Shown piece by piece: positions 16,711 to 24,905 of a stretch of DNA of 44,335 bases. Origin of the DNA: Oscillospiraceae bacterium (GTDB lineage: Bacteria > Bacillota > Clostridia > Oscillospirales > Ruminococcaceae); NCBI GenBank assembly GCA_017541275.1, contig JAFXZM010000004.1:80832-125166 (forward strand). Direction: 5' to 3'. Numbering within the stretch: position 1 is the first letter of the stretch; each line of letters starts with the position of its first letter. A model generated the notes under the pieces. The model searched no databases. It saw only the letters and a program-made list of their open reading frames with translations, and was not told the origin of the DNA. A program made the translations under genes and the position numbers.

Positions 16711-16977
16711 GGCAGCACCGCAGATATGCGTATGCTCCCGATTATGGGAGTATACACGTAAATTGCGGCGCACTCCTGCGCCGCTTGGCAAGGTTTGGCG
16801 CGGAGAGCAAGCCTATCCGCCGCTTTAGCAAATCGCCAGCGGGGGCTCCCCGCGCCAACGGGGGCTCCCCGCGCCGGCGGGGGCGGCTGAAATACGGGCT
16901 TCATTACCCGAAAATCCGTCTGTACAGGAGAGAAGCTGAAAATCCCCGAAATATCCGCGCCCCGTATTCGGAAATGC
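16711..16977. other. Non-coding stretch with hairpins upstream of purA
   Basis: No credible gene is seen. A perfect 8-bp hairpin (16765-16772 with 16777-16784) and a looser one around 16727-16750 may end the amidohydrolase transcript, although T-tracts are missing. A short GC-rich tandem repeat follows (separate entry), then the purA promoter. Confidence 0.6.
16840..16889. repeat. GC-rich 19-nt tandem repeat, 2.6 copies
   Basis: CGGGGGCTCCCCGCGCC plus two variable bases at 16840-16858 and 16859-16877, followed by a partial third copy (16878-16889). Each unit contains a GGGG...CCCC inverted repeat. Confidence 0.85.
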
Positions 16978-17006
16978 TTGACAACCCGGCGTTTTTGTGG
17001 TATCAT
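16978..17006 (+). promoter_or_regulatory. Promoter of purA
   Basis: TTGACA at 16978-16983, a 17-nt spacer and TATCAT at 17001-17006. The leader is about 75 nt; I saw no purine riboswitch fold in it. Confidence 0.88.
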
Positions 17007-17087
17007 ATACCTGTAAAAATGATGTGTCTGCGCAAAAGTGCAGACCCGTGGCGGGCAAACCCTGCCGGAAAGGAAACGAACGGAGCT

Positions 17088-18365
17088 ATGATTACTGCGA
17101 TTGTTGGCGGAAACTGGGGCGATGAGGGCAAAGGTAAGCTCACCGATGTCTTTGCTGCCGATGCGGATTATGTCATCCGTTTTCAGGGCGGCGCAAATGC
17201 CGGACATACCATTATGAACAAATACGGAAAATATGCGCTGCATATTCTGCCGTCCGGCGTCTTCCAGGAGGGAACAGTCAATATCATCGGTGCCGGTGCT
17301 GCATTCAACGCAGATGCATTCCGGAAAGAGCTCGAAATGCTGAAGGAGAACAATGTTCCGATGCCGAACATCCGCATCTCCGACCGCGCACAGCTTGTGA
17401 TGCCGTATCACATTCTTTTTGACAAGCTCGAAGAAAAGCGTCTGGGCAAGCACAGCTTCGGCTCCACACAGTCCGGTATCGCACCGCATTATGCGGATAA
17501 GGCCATGAAAATCGGCTTCCAGCTCGCAGAGCTGTATAACCAGAACCTTGCGGAGAAGGTCGAGCGCGTCTGCATCATCAAAAATGCAACGATTGCCGGT
17601 CTGTACCCGGATGCAGAGCCGCTGGATCCGAAGGAAATTCTCGCATATCTGAAGGATGTTGCGGAATTCATCAAGCCGTATCTCTGCAATCTCGCTGAGC
17701 TGATGCATGAAGCCGTCAAGGCGGACAAGAATATTGTGCTGGAGGGTCAGCTCGGTGCGCTGCGTGATATCACAAACGGAATCTATCCGATGACGACCTC
17801 GTCCTCGACACTGGCCGGCTACGGTGCCGTCGGCGCCTGCCTGCCGCCGCACGCGATTCAGCGCGTCATTACCGTTGTCAAGGCATATTCCTCCTGCGTC
17901 GGCGCCGGCCCGTTCACGACCGAAATCTTCGGCGATGAGGCGGATGTGCTGCGCAGAAAAGGCGGCAGCGACGGCGAATTCGGTGCAACAACCGGCAGAC
18001 CGCGCAGAATGGGATGGTTCGATGCGGTTGCGACCCGCTACGGCGTGGCGGTGCAGGGCACGACGGATGTTGCGCTCTCGCTGATTGACGTTCTGGGCTA
18101 TCTTGATGAGATTCCGATCTGCGTTGCCTATGAGATCAACGGCGAGCGCACAACGGAATTCCCCAGCGGCGACCGTCTTGACATCGCAAAGCCGATTTAT
18201 GAGAAGGTGCCCGGCTGGAAGTGCGATATCAGAGGCATCACCGAATGGGATGCGCTTCCGCAGGCTGCAAAGGATTACATCAATTATGTCGAAAAGCTGA
18301 TCGACTGCCCGATCACCATGATCTCGACCGGCCCCGACCGTGCTGATATGATTTACCGCAAATAA
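17088..18365 (+). CDS. purA: Adenylosuccinate synthetase
   Basis: A 425-residue enzyme converting IMP, aspartate and GTP to adenylosuccinate, the first committed step to AMP. The N-terminal GNWGDEGKGK contains catalytic Asp12 and the P-loop-like segment. GGANAGHTI has catalytic His40. The FGSTQSGIAPHYADK, QLGALRDITNGIYP and TTGRPRRMGWFD blocks are all characteristic. I chose ATG at 17088 because it begins the conserved N-terminus and lies just after the promoter leader; the frame upstream is open but not conserved. It is a single-gene unit with its own promoter and terminator. Confidence 0.97.
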   Translation: MITAIVGGNWGDEGKGKLTDVFAADADYVIRFQGGANAGHTIMNKYGKYALHILPSGVFQEGTVNIIGAGAAFNADAFRKELEMLKENNVPMPNIRISDRAQLVMPYHILFDKLEEKRLGKHSFGSTQSGIAPHYADKAMKIGFQLAELYNQNLAEKVERVCIIKNATIAGLYPDAEPLDPKEILAYLKDVAEFIKPYLCNLAELMHEAVKADKNIVLEGQLGALRDITNGIYPMTTSSSTLAGYGAVGACLPPHAIQRVITVVKAYSSCVGAGPFTTEIFGDEADVLRRKGGSDGEFGATTGRPRRMGWFDAVATRYGVAVQGTTDVALSLIDVLGYLDEIPICVAYEINGERTTEFPSGDRLDIAKPIYEKVPGWKCDIRGITEWDALPQAAKDYINYVEKLIDCPITMISTGPDRADMIYRK

Positions 18366-18382
18366 AACATCATATAAATCCA

Positions 18383-18425
18383 GCAAGCCGCTGTTTCTGC
18401 TTTCCGGAAACAGCGGCTTGCTTTG
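18383..18425 (+). terminator. Terminator of purA
   Basis: A perfect 15-bp stem (18383-18397 with 18407-18421), followed by TTTG. Confidence 0.85.
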
Positions 18426-18477
18426 TTGAGAAAGCGGTCTCTCCGATGAATTCAAAACGGAGTGTCCGAATAAACGC

Positions 18478-18513
18478 AGCCGCCGTACTCCATTGCGGAA
18501 TACGGCGGCTTTG
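18478..18513 (-). terminator. Terminator of rpsT, possibly bidirectional
   Basis: A 9-bp GC-rich stem (18479-18487 with 18501-18509), extended inward with one mismatch. It lies about 20 nt after the rpsT stop; T-rich flanks occur on both strands. Confidence 0.75.
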
Positions 18514-18530
18514 TTACATTTGAGAAAAGA

Positions 18531-18803
18531 TCAGACTGCCTTGTTCAGCAGCTTCATGAGCTGAGACTTCTTTCTGGCAGCGTTGTTCTTGTGCAGGATG
18601 CCCTTTGCGCATGCCTGATCGACGCGCTTGATCGCATAACGAATCACAGCGGTACGGTCGGTGCCGCCGACATATGCCTTCTTGATCGCGGTCTTGAGCG
18701 CGGAGCGGGTCGCCTTATTGCGGGCAGCACGCAGCTTGTTGGTCTTATCTCTCTTTTCAGGGGTCGGGCGCTTCTTCGGTGCGCTGTTCTTTGCAGTTGC
18801 CAT
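18531..18803 (-). CDS. rpsT: 30S ribosomal protein S20
   Basis: A 90-residue, strongly basic three-helix protein with the family pattern NKATRSALKTAIKKA and the C-terminal IHKNNAARKKSQLM-like segment. It binds 16S rRNA early in assembly. The start has AAGGAG 8 nt upstream. It is transcribed away from gpr, the arrangement common in Clostridia. Confidence 0.97.
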   Translation of the reverse strand: MATAKNSAPKKRPTPEKRDKTNKLRAARNKATRSALKTAIKKAYVGGTDRTAVIRYAIKRVDQACAKGILHKNNAARKKSQLMKLLNKAV

Positions 18804-18959
18804 TTTTGGTACTCCTTTTCTTGTCTGCGTAAGAATTGCAGATGTTCAGAATAATTCCGGAAAAGCGGCATACAGTAAATACAGGGCAATTATGGCGGGA
18901 CTGCCCTGCCAGCGCGGGTGGGGACCGCATACTTGTTACATGCTGCCAAACCAAGTATT

Positions 18960-18988
18960 ATTATACCAGAGGCGGAACAAAATTGCAA
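18960..18988 (-). promoter_or_regulatory. Promoter of rpsT
   Basis: On the minus strand, TTGCAA (18988-18983), a 17-nt spacer and TATAAT (18965-18960). The leader is about 150 nt. Confidence 0.88.
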
Positions 18989-19077
18989 TAGGGCAAAATG
19001 CGGAATTTTGCGTCATTTCAGCGGAACCATTCAGCAGAATGCACAACATGCCGCCAGCCTGCACGGAGGAGATACAC

Positions 19078-19923
19078 ATGACAAACCGAACGGATCTTGC
19101 ACTGGAGCGCGCCGCCGACTGCACGGGGCATCCCGGCATACGCATGTACCGGCGCGGACATGCCTTCCGCATCACAGAAATCGTGATAGACAGCGATGAG
19201 GCCGGTGCGGCGATCGGCAGAGGGCGCGGGCGGTATCTGACGCTGGAGGATGTGCAGTTCAGCCGCACGGCGCCGCTGCTGGAGCCGCAGGTCACAGAGC
19301 TTGCGGACGAGCTCCGGACATTTCTGCCGCCGGGAGCGGTACTGATTGCCGGGCTGGGCAATGCCGACATCACGCCGGATGCACTCGGCCCGCAGACCGC
19401 GGGACAGGTTCTCGCGACAAGGCATCTGCGCAGAGAGCTTGCCGAAAATGACCCGGATACGTCCTTTCTGCGCGATTTGCGGCCGGTGAGCGTCCTCTCG
19501 AACGGCGTGCTGGGGCAGAGCGGCATCGAAACCTCCGAGCTGATCGCGGCGCTGCGGGAGACCGTTCAGCCGGCCTGTGTGGTCGCGATTGACGCGCTTG
19601 CATGCTCAGAGCTCAGCCGCCTCGGCACAACGGTTCAGATCTCCGATGCCGGAATTGCGCCGGGGAGCGGCGTGCAGAACCGCCGTGCGGAGCTCAGCGC
19701 GCGGACACTCGGCATTCCGGTCATTGCAGTCGGCGTTCCGACTGTCGTTGATCTGCACACCGCCGCTGCACAGGCCGGTGCCGATCTGCATGCGCTGCCG
19801 AATCTGATGGTCACGCCGCGCGATATTGACAAGCTGCTGCATCATGCCGCACGGCTGATTGCCTGCGCATTGAATCTCGCGCTGCACCCGCAGCTCAGCT
19901 TCGCCGACTGTGAAGCACTATAA
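19078..19923 (+). CDS. gpr: Germination protease GPR (spore endopeptidase)
   Basis: A 281-residue protease that degrades small acid-soluble spore proteins during germination. Family signatures include the N-terminal RTDLALE (near the propeptide processing region), AGLGNADITPDALGP, and SVLSNGVLGQSGIETSE followed by AIDALA. The closing segment NLMVTPRDIDKLLHHAARLIA is also typical. I chose ATG at 19078, 7 nt after GGAGGAG. No sigma-A promoter is evident just upstream; family knowledge predicts forespore sigma factors, but I could not place a clear sigma-G site. Two membrane-protein genes follow closely. Confidence 0.93.
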   Translation: MTNRTDLALERAADCTGHPGIRMYRRGHAFRITEIVIDSDEAGAAIGRGRGRYLTLEDVQFSRTAPLLEPQVTELADELRTFLPPGAVLIAGLGNADITPDALGPQTAGQVLATRHLRRELAENDPDTSFLRDLRPVSVLSNGVLGQSGIETSELIAALRETVQPACVVAIDALACSELSRLGTTVQISDAGIAPGSGVQNRRAELSARTLGIPVIAVGVPTVVDLHTAAAQAGADLHALPNLMVTPRDIDKLLHHAARLIACALNLALHPQLSFADCEAL

Positions 19924-19932
19924 GGAGGCAGC

Positions 19933-20610
19933 ATGCTGACTGGTTTTTTGCGGGTGCTGATTCTGTACCCGATCGTGATATTCGGCATCCGGCTCATGGG
20001 CAAGCGCCAGATCGGCGAGCTTCAGCCGACAGAGCTGGTTGTGACCATTCTCATTTCCAACATTGCAACACTGCCGCTGGAAGATCAGAATCTGCCGCTG
20101 CTCATGGGCATTATGCCGATGCTTGTGCTGATCTGCTTTGAGGTCATCATGTCATGGGGCGTGCTGCACAGCCGGCGGATGCGGCATCTGCTTGCAGGCG
20201 CCCCGCAGGTCATCATCCGCGACGGAAAGATCGACCAGAAAAAGCTCACGGAGCTGCGCTTTTCGCTGGATGACCTGATGACGGCACTGCGCTCGCTCGG
20301 CATTTTCGATGTGACGGAGGTGCAGCTTGCGATTGTCGAGACAAACGGGCAGGTCTCGGCGTATCAGAAGGCAGATGCGCGCAATGTCACCTGCGGCAAC
20401 CTGCATCTGCATCCGCCCGCCGATACGCCGCCGGAGGTGCTGATCGCGGACGGCTGCATCAGCCGGGACGGCATGACTGCGGCAGGCTGCACTGACCGTC
20501 AGCTTCAGGACATGCTGCGGAAAAACTGTCTTACGCAGGAGCAGGTTTTTCTGCTGACTGCCGACCGCAGCGGCATTCGCTGCCTGATTCGGAAGGAGGC
20601 TGCCTCATGA
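19933..20610 (+). CDS. DUF421 (YetF-like) membrane protein
   Basis: A 225-residue protein with N-terminal membrane segments, the hallmark GIRLMGKRQIGELQPTELV, then GAPQVIIRDGKID and the YetF domain (about residues 95-150, LRFSLDDLMTALRSLGI). Related Bacillus proteins (YetF and the 2Duf protein) reside in the spore inner membrane and influence spore resistance. Location directly after gpr (9 nt) and before a DUF4363 gene suggests a spore role here too, which is inference. RBS is AAGGAGGC. Confidence 0.85.
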   Translation: MLTGFLRVLILYPIVIFGIRLMGKRQIGELQPTELVVTILISNIATLPLEDQNLPLLMGIMPMLVLICFEVIMSWGVLHSRRMRHLLAGAPQVIIRDGKIDQKKLTELRFSLDDLMTALRSLGIFDVTEVQLAIVETNGQVSAYQKADARNVTCGNLHLHPPADTPPEVLIADGCISRDGMTAAGCTDRQLQDMLRKNCLTQEQVFLLTADRSGIRCLIRKEAAS

Positions 20611-20975
20611 GCAGTATTTTCAAAAGCACGCGCACCGGCATTGCGGCGGTTCTGCTTGCGGGCATTACGCTGCTGTCGGTGCGGTCGGCATTCGCAGTCC
20701 GGCGGAGCTGCAGGCGGCTGCTCGCCTGCACGGAGGCCATACAGGCCGAAACAGCCGATGCTGCGGACAAGATTGAGGCGCTGGAGGCATGCTGGCGGCG
20801 GGAATGCCGTCTGCTGCATTTCTTTGTACCGAATCAACCGCTTACCGATCTGAATGCGGCAATTCTGCGGCTGGATGCCCTGAACAGCGGGCAGAGCGAT
20901 GAGCTTTCCGCTGCACTCGAAGCAGTCCGCGCTGACCTGCTCTGGATCAGCGGACGGGAGCTGTCTGTTTTTTAG
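20607..20975 (+). CDS. DUF4363-like membrane-anchored protein
   Basis: A 122-residue protein with one N-terminal hydrophobic segment (about residues 9-30), followed by a helical extracytoplasmic region with a W..E/L..F pattern (EALEACWRRECRLLHFF) as in DUF4363 proteins that accompany DUF421 in Clostridia. Start overlaps the previous stop by 4 nt. Function unknown; probably the partner of the DUF421 protein. Confidence 0.7.
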   Translation: MSSIFKSTRTGIAAVLLAGITLLSVRSAFAVRRSCRRLLACTEAIQAETADAADKIEALEACWRRECRLLHFFVPNQPLTDLNAAILRLDALNSGQSDELSAALEAVRADLLWISGRELSVF

Positions 20976-21073
20976 AGGAACGCTGATGAAATCCGGTGCG
21001 CAAAATGACGGAAAATATGCAGGCAGATTGCATGCCGAGCCGTCAGACGGGATTCAATCCGTGTTTCCTTCGC

Positions 21074-21114
21074 AAAAAGGCCGCGCCGGCCGGATGTATC
21101 TGCGGCAGGCGCGG
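21074..21114 (-). terminator. Terminator of the LRR-dockerin gene
   Basis: On the minus strand, a 12-bp stem with one mismatch (21114-21103 with 21092-21081), followed by CCTTTTTG. Confidence 0.82.
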
Positions 21115-21132
21115 TTTGTATGATGGCTTGTA

Positions 21133-22488
21133 TCAGGCAGCGGCGGTTGTGGCGGTTGTGGTGGTTGTCGCTGCGGGCGGGGTCGTAGTGGTTCCTGCGA
21201 ATGTTGCGGTCGTGGCGGTGGTGGTTGTGGTTGCGGGAGGTGTTGTGGTGGTGGTCACGAAAGCGGTTGTGTTTCCGGAGGTCTCCGCGGTTACGGCCGT
21301 TGTGGTTGTGGTAGTGACTGCGGTTGTTGTTGTAGTCGCAGCAGTCGTCGTTGTTGTTGTTGTTGCGGTCTGCTCCTCCAGCACTGCCCAGACCGGTGTT
21401 TTGCCTGCCATGATATCAACCGCATACCGCAGCACAAGCTGTGCGTCCTTCGGAGAGATTTCGCCGTCGCCGTCTGCATCGCAGAACACGGAGCCTTCCG
21501 GAGCAAGCGGATATGTAAACGCGGGTTCAGGCTCCTGCGTAACCGGCAGCTCCGAAATCGGCTTGAACGGGAAGTTGCAGCTGTTTGCAAAGGTCTCGAC
21601 CGTGCTGCCCGCCGTGCCGTAAACGACTGCATTCGGGATCAGGAAGCCTTCGATGTCGGTTTTTGCGGGATCGGCGCTGCCGTAGATGCCCGGCTTTTCG
21701 ATGCGCGGATTCTCGCAGCGGAAAGCAATCCGCTCAAGGGCGGAGCAGCCGCGCAGTGCTTCCGTATCCACGGTCTTGACAGCCTCCGGGAATACGATCT
21801 CCGTCAGCGATGTACACAGGTAAAACGCCTGATTGCCGATGCGGGTGACATTTTCCGGAATCCTGATCTCGCTGAGCGCCGTGCAGTCACAGAAAAGATC
21901 CTCCGAAATACGGGTCAGCCCGGAGGGGAGCGAGACCGTTTCCAGCGCGACACAGTGGGCAAATGCAAAATCGCCGATCTTTGTCACGGTCTCCGGCAGC
22001 GTCAATGCTTTGAGATTTTTGCAGTTGTAGAAGGCATTTTTCTGAATTTCGGTCAGCCCGTCGGGGAGGGTGATCTCCTCCAGATCGTAGCAGTTATGGA
22101 ATACATTATTCGGCAGCACCTTGACGCCGGCCGGCAGTGTAATCCGCTTCATGCCCTCGCAGGAGCGGAATGCATATTCGCCGATCACCGTGACGGAATC
22201 GGGCACAACCAGTTCCTCGATATCATAGCAATAGCTGAAGGCGCCGCTGCCGATCTCCGTGACCGGCACGCCGTCGATTTCCGGCGGAATCTCGACCTTT
22301 TCGGCAGCATATTCATCGCATTTCGTGATTTTGATGTGATCCTCGCTTTTTTCATAGGTCAGGTCGCCGAGCACCTCCGCGCCGGCGGCTCTGTTCGCGT
22401 TCCGGATCATATCCTGTGCCGGGTTTATCAGCACAGCCGCAGACAGCACGGCTGCTGCCGTGATGCTCATGATCGTGTTTTTTTTCAT
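21133..22488 (-). CDS. Secreted BspA-type leucine-rich-repeat protein with half dockerin and Thr-rich C-terminus
   Basis: A 451-residue exported protein. The signal peptide is residues 1-26 or so. BspA-like LRR_5 repeats (about 60-300) show the recurring I.LP..V..IG..AF..C..L pattern, typical of surface adhesion or recognition proteins. Residues 331-373 carry one dockerin-type calcium loop (DADGDGEISPKDAQLVLRY) but no second one. Residues 374-451 are almost only Thr, Ala and Pro up to the stop, like a glycosylated linker without a following domain. I chose ATG at 22488 with GGAGG 9 nt upstream because it begins the signal peptide. Confidence 0.85.
   Translation of the reverse strand: MKKNTIMSITAAAVLSAAVLINPAQDMIRNANRAAGAEVLGDLTYEKSEDHIKITKCDEYAAEKVEIPPEIDGVPVTEIGSGAFSYCYDIEELVVPDSVTVIGEYAFRSCEGMKRITLPAGVKVLPNNVFHNCYDLEEITLPDGLTEIQKNAFYNCKNLKALTLPETVTKIGDFAFAHCVALETVSLPSGLTRISEDLFCDCTALSEIRIPENVTRIGNQAFYLCTSLTEIVFPEAVKTVDTEALRGCSALERIAFRCENPRIEKPGIYGSADPAKTDIEGFLIPNAVVYGTAGSTVETFANSCNFPFKPISELPVTQEPEPAFTYPLAPEGSVFCDADGDGEISPKDAQLVLRYAVDIMAGKTPVWAVLEEQTATTTTTTTAATTTTTAVTTTTTTAVTAETSGNTTAFVTTTTTPPATTTTTATTATFAGTTTTPPAATTTTTATTAAA
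21136..21369 (-). repeat. Low-complexity Thr/Ala codon repeat at the 3' end of the LRR gene
   Basis: About 234 nt of ACN and GCN codons (seen as GTTGTGGTG-like runs on the plus strand). Such tracts are prone to slippage, so copy number may vary between strains. Confidence 0.85.
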
Positions 22489-22572
22489 GATAATACCTCC
22501 GTTTTCCGTATTTTTCTGATTTCCGTATCTTCTGTGCGGGTGTATCTGTTTCATTCCCGCGTCAATGGCTCT

Positions 22573-22601
22573 ATCATATCACAAACGAATCGAATTGTCA
22601 A
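22573..22601 (-). promoter_or_regulatory. Promoter of the LRR-dockerin gene
   Basis: On the minus strand, TTGACA (22601-22596), a 17-nt spacer and TATGAT (22578-22573). Confidence 0.88.
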
Positions 22602-22751
22602 GAAAATACTGAATAAATCTAACAGATCGCGCTGCTTCCGGTCAAATCGGCGTGAACGCCGGAATATTTCGTGCAGGTTGACGAAAAACACGCAGCTTCG
22701 GCATGTCTGCTGCCGCAGGATGATTTGTCAATTCGAAGCGACAATTTCGCA

Positions 22752-22781
22752 TTGACAGCGGGGCTGCACATGCTTTATAAT
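22752..22781 (+). promoter_or_regulatory. Promoter of the esterase gene
   Basis: TTGACA at 22752-22757, an 18-nt spacer and TATAAT at 22776-22781. The leader is about 30 nt. Confidence 0.85.
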
Positions 22782-22818
22782 GAAAAATCAGAAAATGAAT
22801 TCGGAAAGGATGTCAGAT

Positions 22819-23658
22819 ATGAACGAACGAATCCTGCTGCATGTACCCTATGAAGCCGCCGGGCTATCTGCGCCGGAAAAGCCTGCCGGACTGCTGCCCG
22901 TTGCACTGCCCCATTCTGATGAGATCGGCGAACAGCGCCGTCCTGCCGTGATAATCTGTCCGGGCGGCGGCTACGATTTCTGCTCTGACCGCGAGGCTGT
23001 TCCGGTTGCGGCGCGCTTTGCGGGATACGGCGTGCAGGCTTTTGTGCTGTATTACAACTGCAAAACGCCCTTCCCGACCAATCTGCTGGAGCTGGCTGAG
23101 GCTGTCCGTCTGGTGCGGGCGCATGCCGCAGAATATGAGATCGACCCGCACCGCATTGCCGTATGCGGTTTTTCGGCCGGTGCGCATCTGGCGGGCAGCC
23201 TTGCGGTTTATGCGAACCGTCCGCTGCTGACAGCGCTGTTCGGAGACAGTGCCGCATACCGCCCCGACGCGCAGATTCTTTGCTATCCGGTGATTTCGGG
23301 CGGCGCCTGTGCGCACCGCGGCTCAATCATCAACCTGATCGGGGTGCAGGCTGCAAATGATTTCGGCTGTCCGCAGAATGCTGCCGTTTCACTGGAGCAG
23401 CAGGTCTCAGCAGAGACCCCGCCCTGCTTCCTCTGGAGCACAAGCGATGACAATACTGTACCGATCGACAATTCTCTGCTGTATCTCCGTGCGCTCGCCG
23501 CTCACGGCGTTCCGTTCGAGTCGCATATTCTGCCGCACGGCGCACACGGGCTTTCGCTGGCCGATGAAACCGCCGCGATGGGTGCATGGCACCTGAATCC
23601 GGTCTGCGCACCGTGGTTCGAGGCCTGTATCCGCTGGATTCGCAGAGGATATCAGTAA
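22819..23658 (+). CDS. Alpha/beta-hydrolase, BD-FAE-like esterase
   Basis: A 279-residue enzyme with an oxyanion-hole motif CPGGGY (residues 48-53), the nucleophile elbow G117-F-S119-A-G121, an Asp in WSTSDDNTVPI and a His in LPHGAHGLS, which complete a catalytic triad. The order matches bacterial acetyl/feruloyl esterases and lipases of the HSL-like group, which often remove side groups from xylan. No signal peptide is seen, so it is probably cytoplasmic and acts on imported oligosaccharides (inference). I chose ATG at 22819 with GGAAAGGATG upstream. It is a single-gene unit. Confidence 0.83.
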   Translation: MNERILLHVPYEAAGLSAPEKPAGLLPVALPHSDEIGEQRRPAVIICPGGGYDFCSDREAVPVAARFAGYGVQAFVLYYNCKTPFPTNLLELAEAVRLVRAHAAEYEIDPHRIAVCGFSAGAHLAGSLAVYANRPLLTALFGDSAAYRPDAQILCYPVISGGACAHRGSIINLIGVQAANDFGCPQNAAVSLEQQVSAETPPCFLWSTSDDNTVPIDNSLLYLRALAAHGVPFESHILPHGAHGLSLADETAAMGAWHLNPVCAPWFEACIRWIRRGYQ

Positions 23659-23663
23659 ACTGC

Positions 23664-23700
23664 AAAGGGGATACCGCAGCACGGTATCCCCTTTGTTTTG
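23664..23700 (+). terminator. Terminator of the esterase gene
   Basis: A perfect 13-bp stem (23664-23676 with 23682-23694), followed by GTTTTG. It may also serve the converging lgt operon. Confidence 0.88.
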
Positions 23701-23724
23701 CATTTATGAACAAGTCCGCCTGAA

Positions 23725-24903
23725 TTATTCCTTTTCGGAATGATCCTTTTCGGCGATTTCATCAAGCAGAGCGTCAATTTTCGCGTCCTTCTCCGCCTTT
23801 TGGTCTGCCTCAGTTTTTATATCTGCCGGCTTTGCGGTTTCCGCAGCAGATGCTTCCTTCTTCTCCGCATCCTCTGCGGGTTCTTCATAATCTTCTTCGT
23901 CAAGCAGCACATGCGTCTGCGCTTCAGATTTGCTGTCCTTCTTTTTGTTCAGATGCTTTTCCTGCCACTCTGCTTCCTTGCGGTCGGATTCTTCCAGCAG
24001 GCGCTTGGATTCCTCTGTATTGACATAAAGCTGATAGTCTGTGCCGAGGCGCTTTGTCCGGCTGAAGCCGATGATCAGCAGCACCAGTCCGACGACAACT
24101 GACAGCAGCGCGACTGCCTGCGAGATCTTGACAGTGCCGAGATAGAGGCTGTCCGTCCGCAGACCCTCGATGAAGAACCGTCCCGCGCCATACCAGACAA
24201 TATACATCAGGAAAATCTGTCCGTCAAATTTGCGCCATTTCTTCGAGATGATGTGCAGCAGCACAAAGCCGAGCAGACACCATGCAGATTCATACAGAAA
24301 GCACGGATGCACCGGGAATGCCGGATCGACCTGAGCCGGATCGCAGTTGTTTGCAATCCAGCGGCTGATGCGGTCGCTCGTCATGCCGAACAGCCCGTCC
24401 GTATTGCCGCCGAATGCCTCATGATTCGTGAAATTGCCCCAGCGGCCGATGCACTGCCCGATCAGCAGACCGAGCGCGGTCAGATCAAACATCGGCAGCA
24501 GCCGCACCTTGCGCAGCTTACAGACAACCGAGCCGACCAGCAGTGCGCCGATGATGCCGCCGTAAATGGCGAGGCCGCCCTGCCGGATGTTGAGCACTCC
24601 ACGCCAGTTTCCGGAATATTCATCGAGATGAAACAGCACATAATAGCAGCGTGCGCCGATGATTGCGCCGATGACGCCGCCGATGACACCATCAATCGCG
24701 CGGTCGGAGTCGATGCCGAACTTGCGCATCCGCGAGAAGCCGTAGATCATCGCAAGCATCATGCCGAGCGTGATGAGCACGCCGTACCATGTGACCGATG
24801 CACCGAATACCGTGAACGCGGTGCTTTTGACATTGAATTCCAGATTCAGTTTCGGGAAACGGATCAGATTCGGATTCGTTTCACTGAGCAAAGCGGTAAT
24901 CAT
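23725..24903 (-). CDS. lgt: Prolipoprotein diacylglyceryl transferase with charged C-terminal extension
   Basis: A 392-residue polytopic membrane enzyme that transfers diacylglycerol from phosphatidylglycerol to the lobebox cysteine of prolipoproteins. Conserved pieces are visible: WYGVLITLGM, the RQGGLAIYGGIIGA segment, the Lgt signature GRWGNFTNHEAFG and HPCFLYESA. The core ends near residue 295. A strongly charged tail of about 95 residues follows, rich in Glu, Lys and Asp, which the typical enzyme lacks. It is the last gene of an operon with the two M16 genes, starting 2 nt after the ymfH-like stop. RBS is AAAGGAG. Confidence 0.93.
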   Translation of the reverse strand: MITALLSETNPNLIRFPKLNLEFNVKSTAFTVFGASVTWYGVLITLGMMLAMIYGFSRMRKFGIDSDRAIDGVIGGVIGAIIGARCYYVLFHLDEYSGNWRGVLNIRQGGLAIYGGIIGALLVGSVVCKLRKVRLLPMFDLTALGLLIGQCIGRWGNFTNHEAFGGNTDGLFGMTSDRISRWIANNCDPAQVDPAFPVHPCFLYESAWCLLGFVLLHIISKKWRKFDGQIFLMYIVWYGAGRFFIEGLRTDSLYLGTVKISQAVALLSVVVGLVLLIIGFSRTKRLGTDYQLYVNTEESKRLLEESDRKEAEWQEKHLNKKKDSKSEAQTHVLLDEEDYEEPAEDAEKKEASAAETAKPADIKTEADQKAEKDAKIDALLDEIAEKDHSEKE

Positions 24904-24905
24904 AA

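Noticed and set aside
17007-17087. Possible purine riboswitch in the purA leader
   Set aside because: The leader is about 75 nt and lacks the conserved three-way-junction core; the same holds for the short space before guaB.
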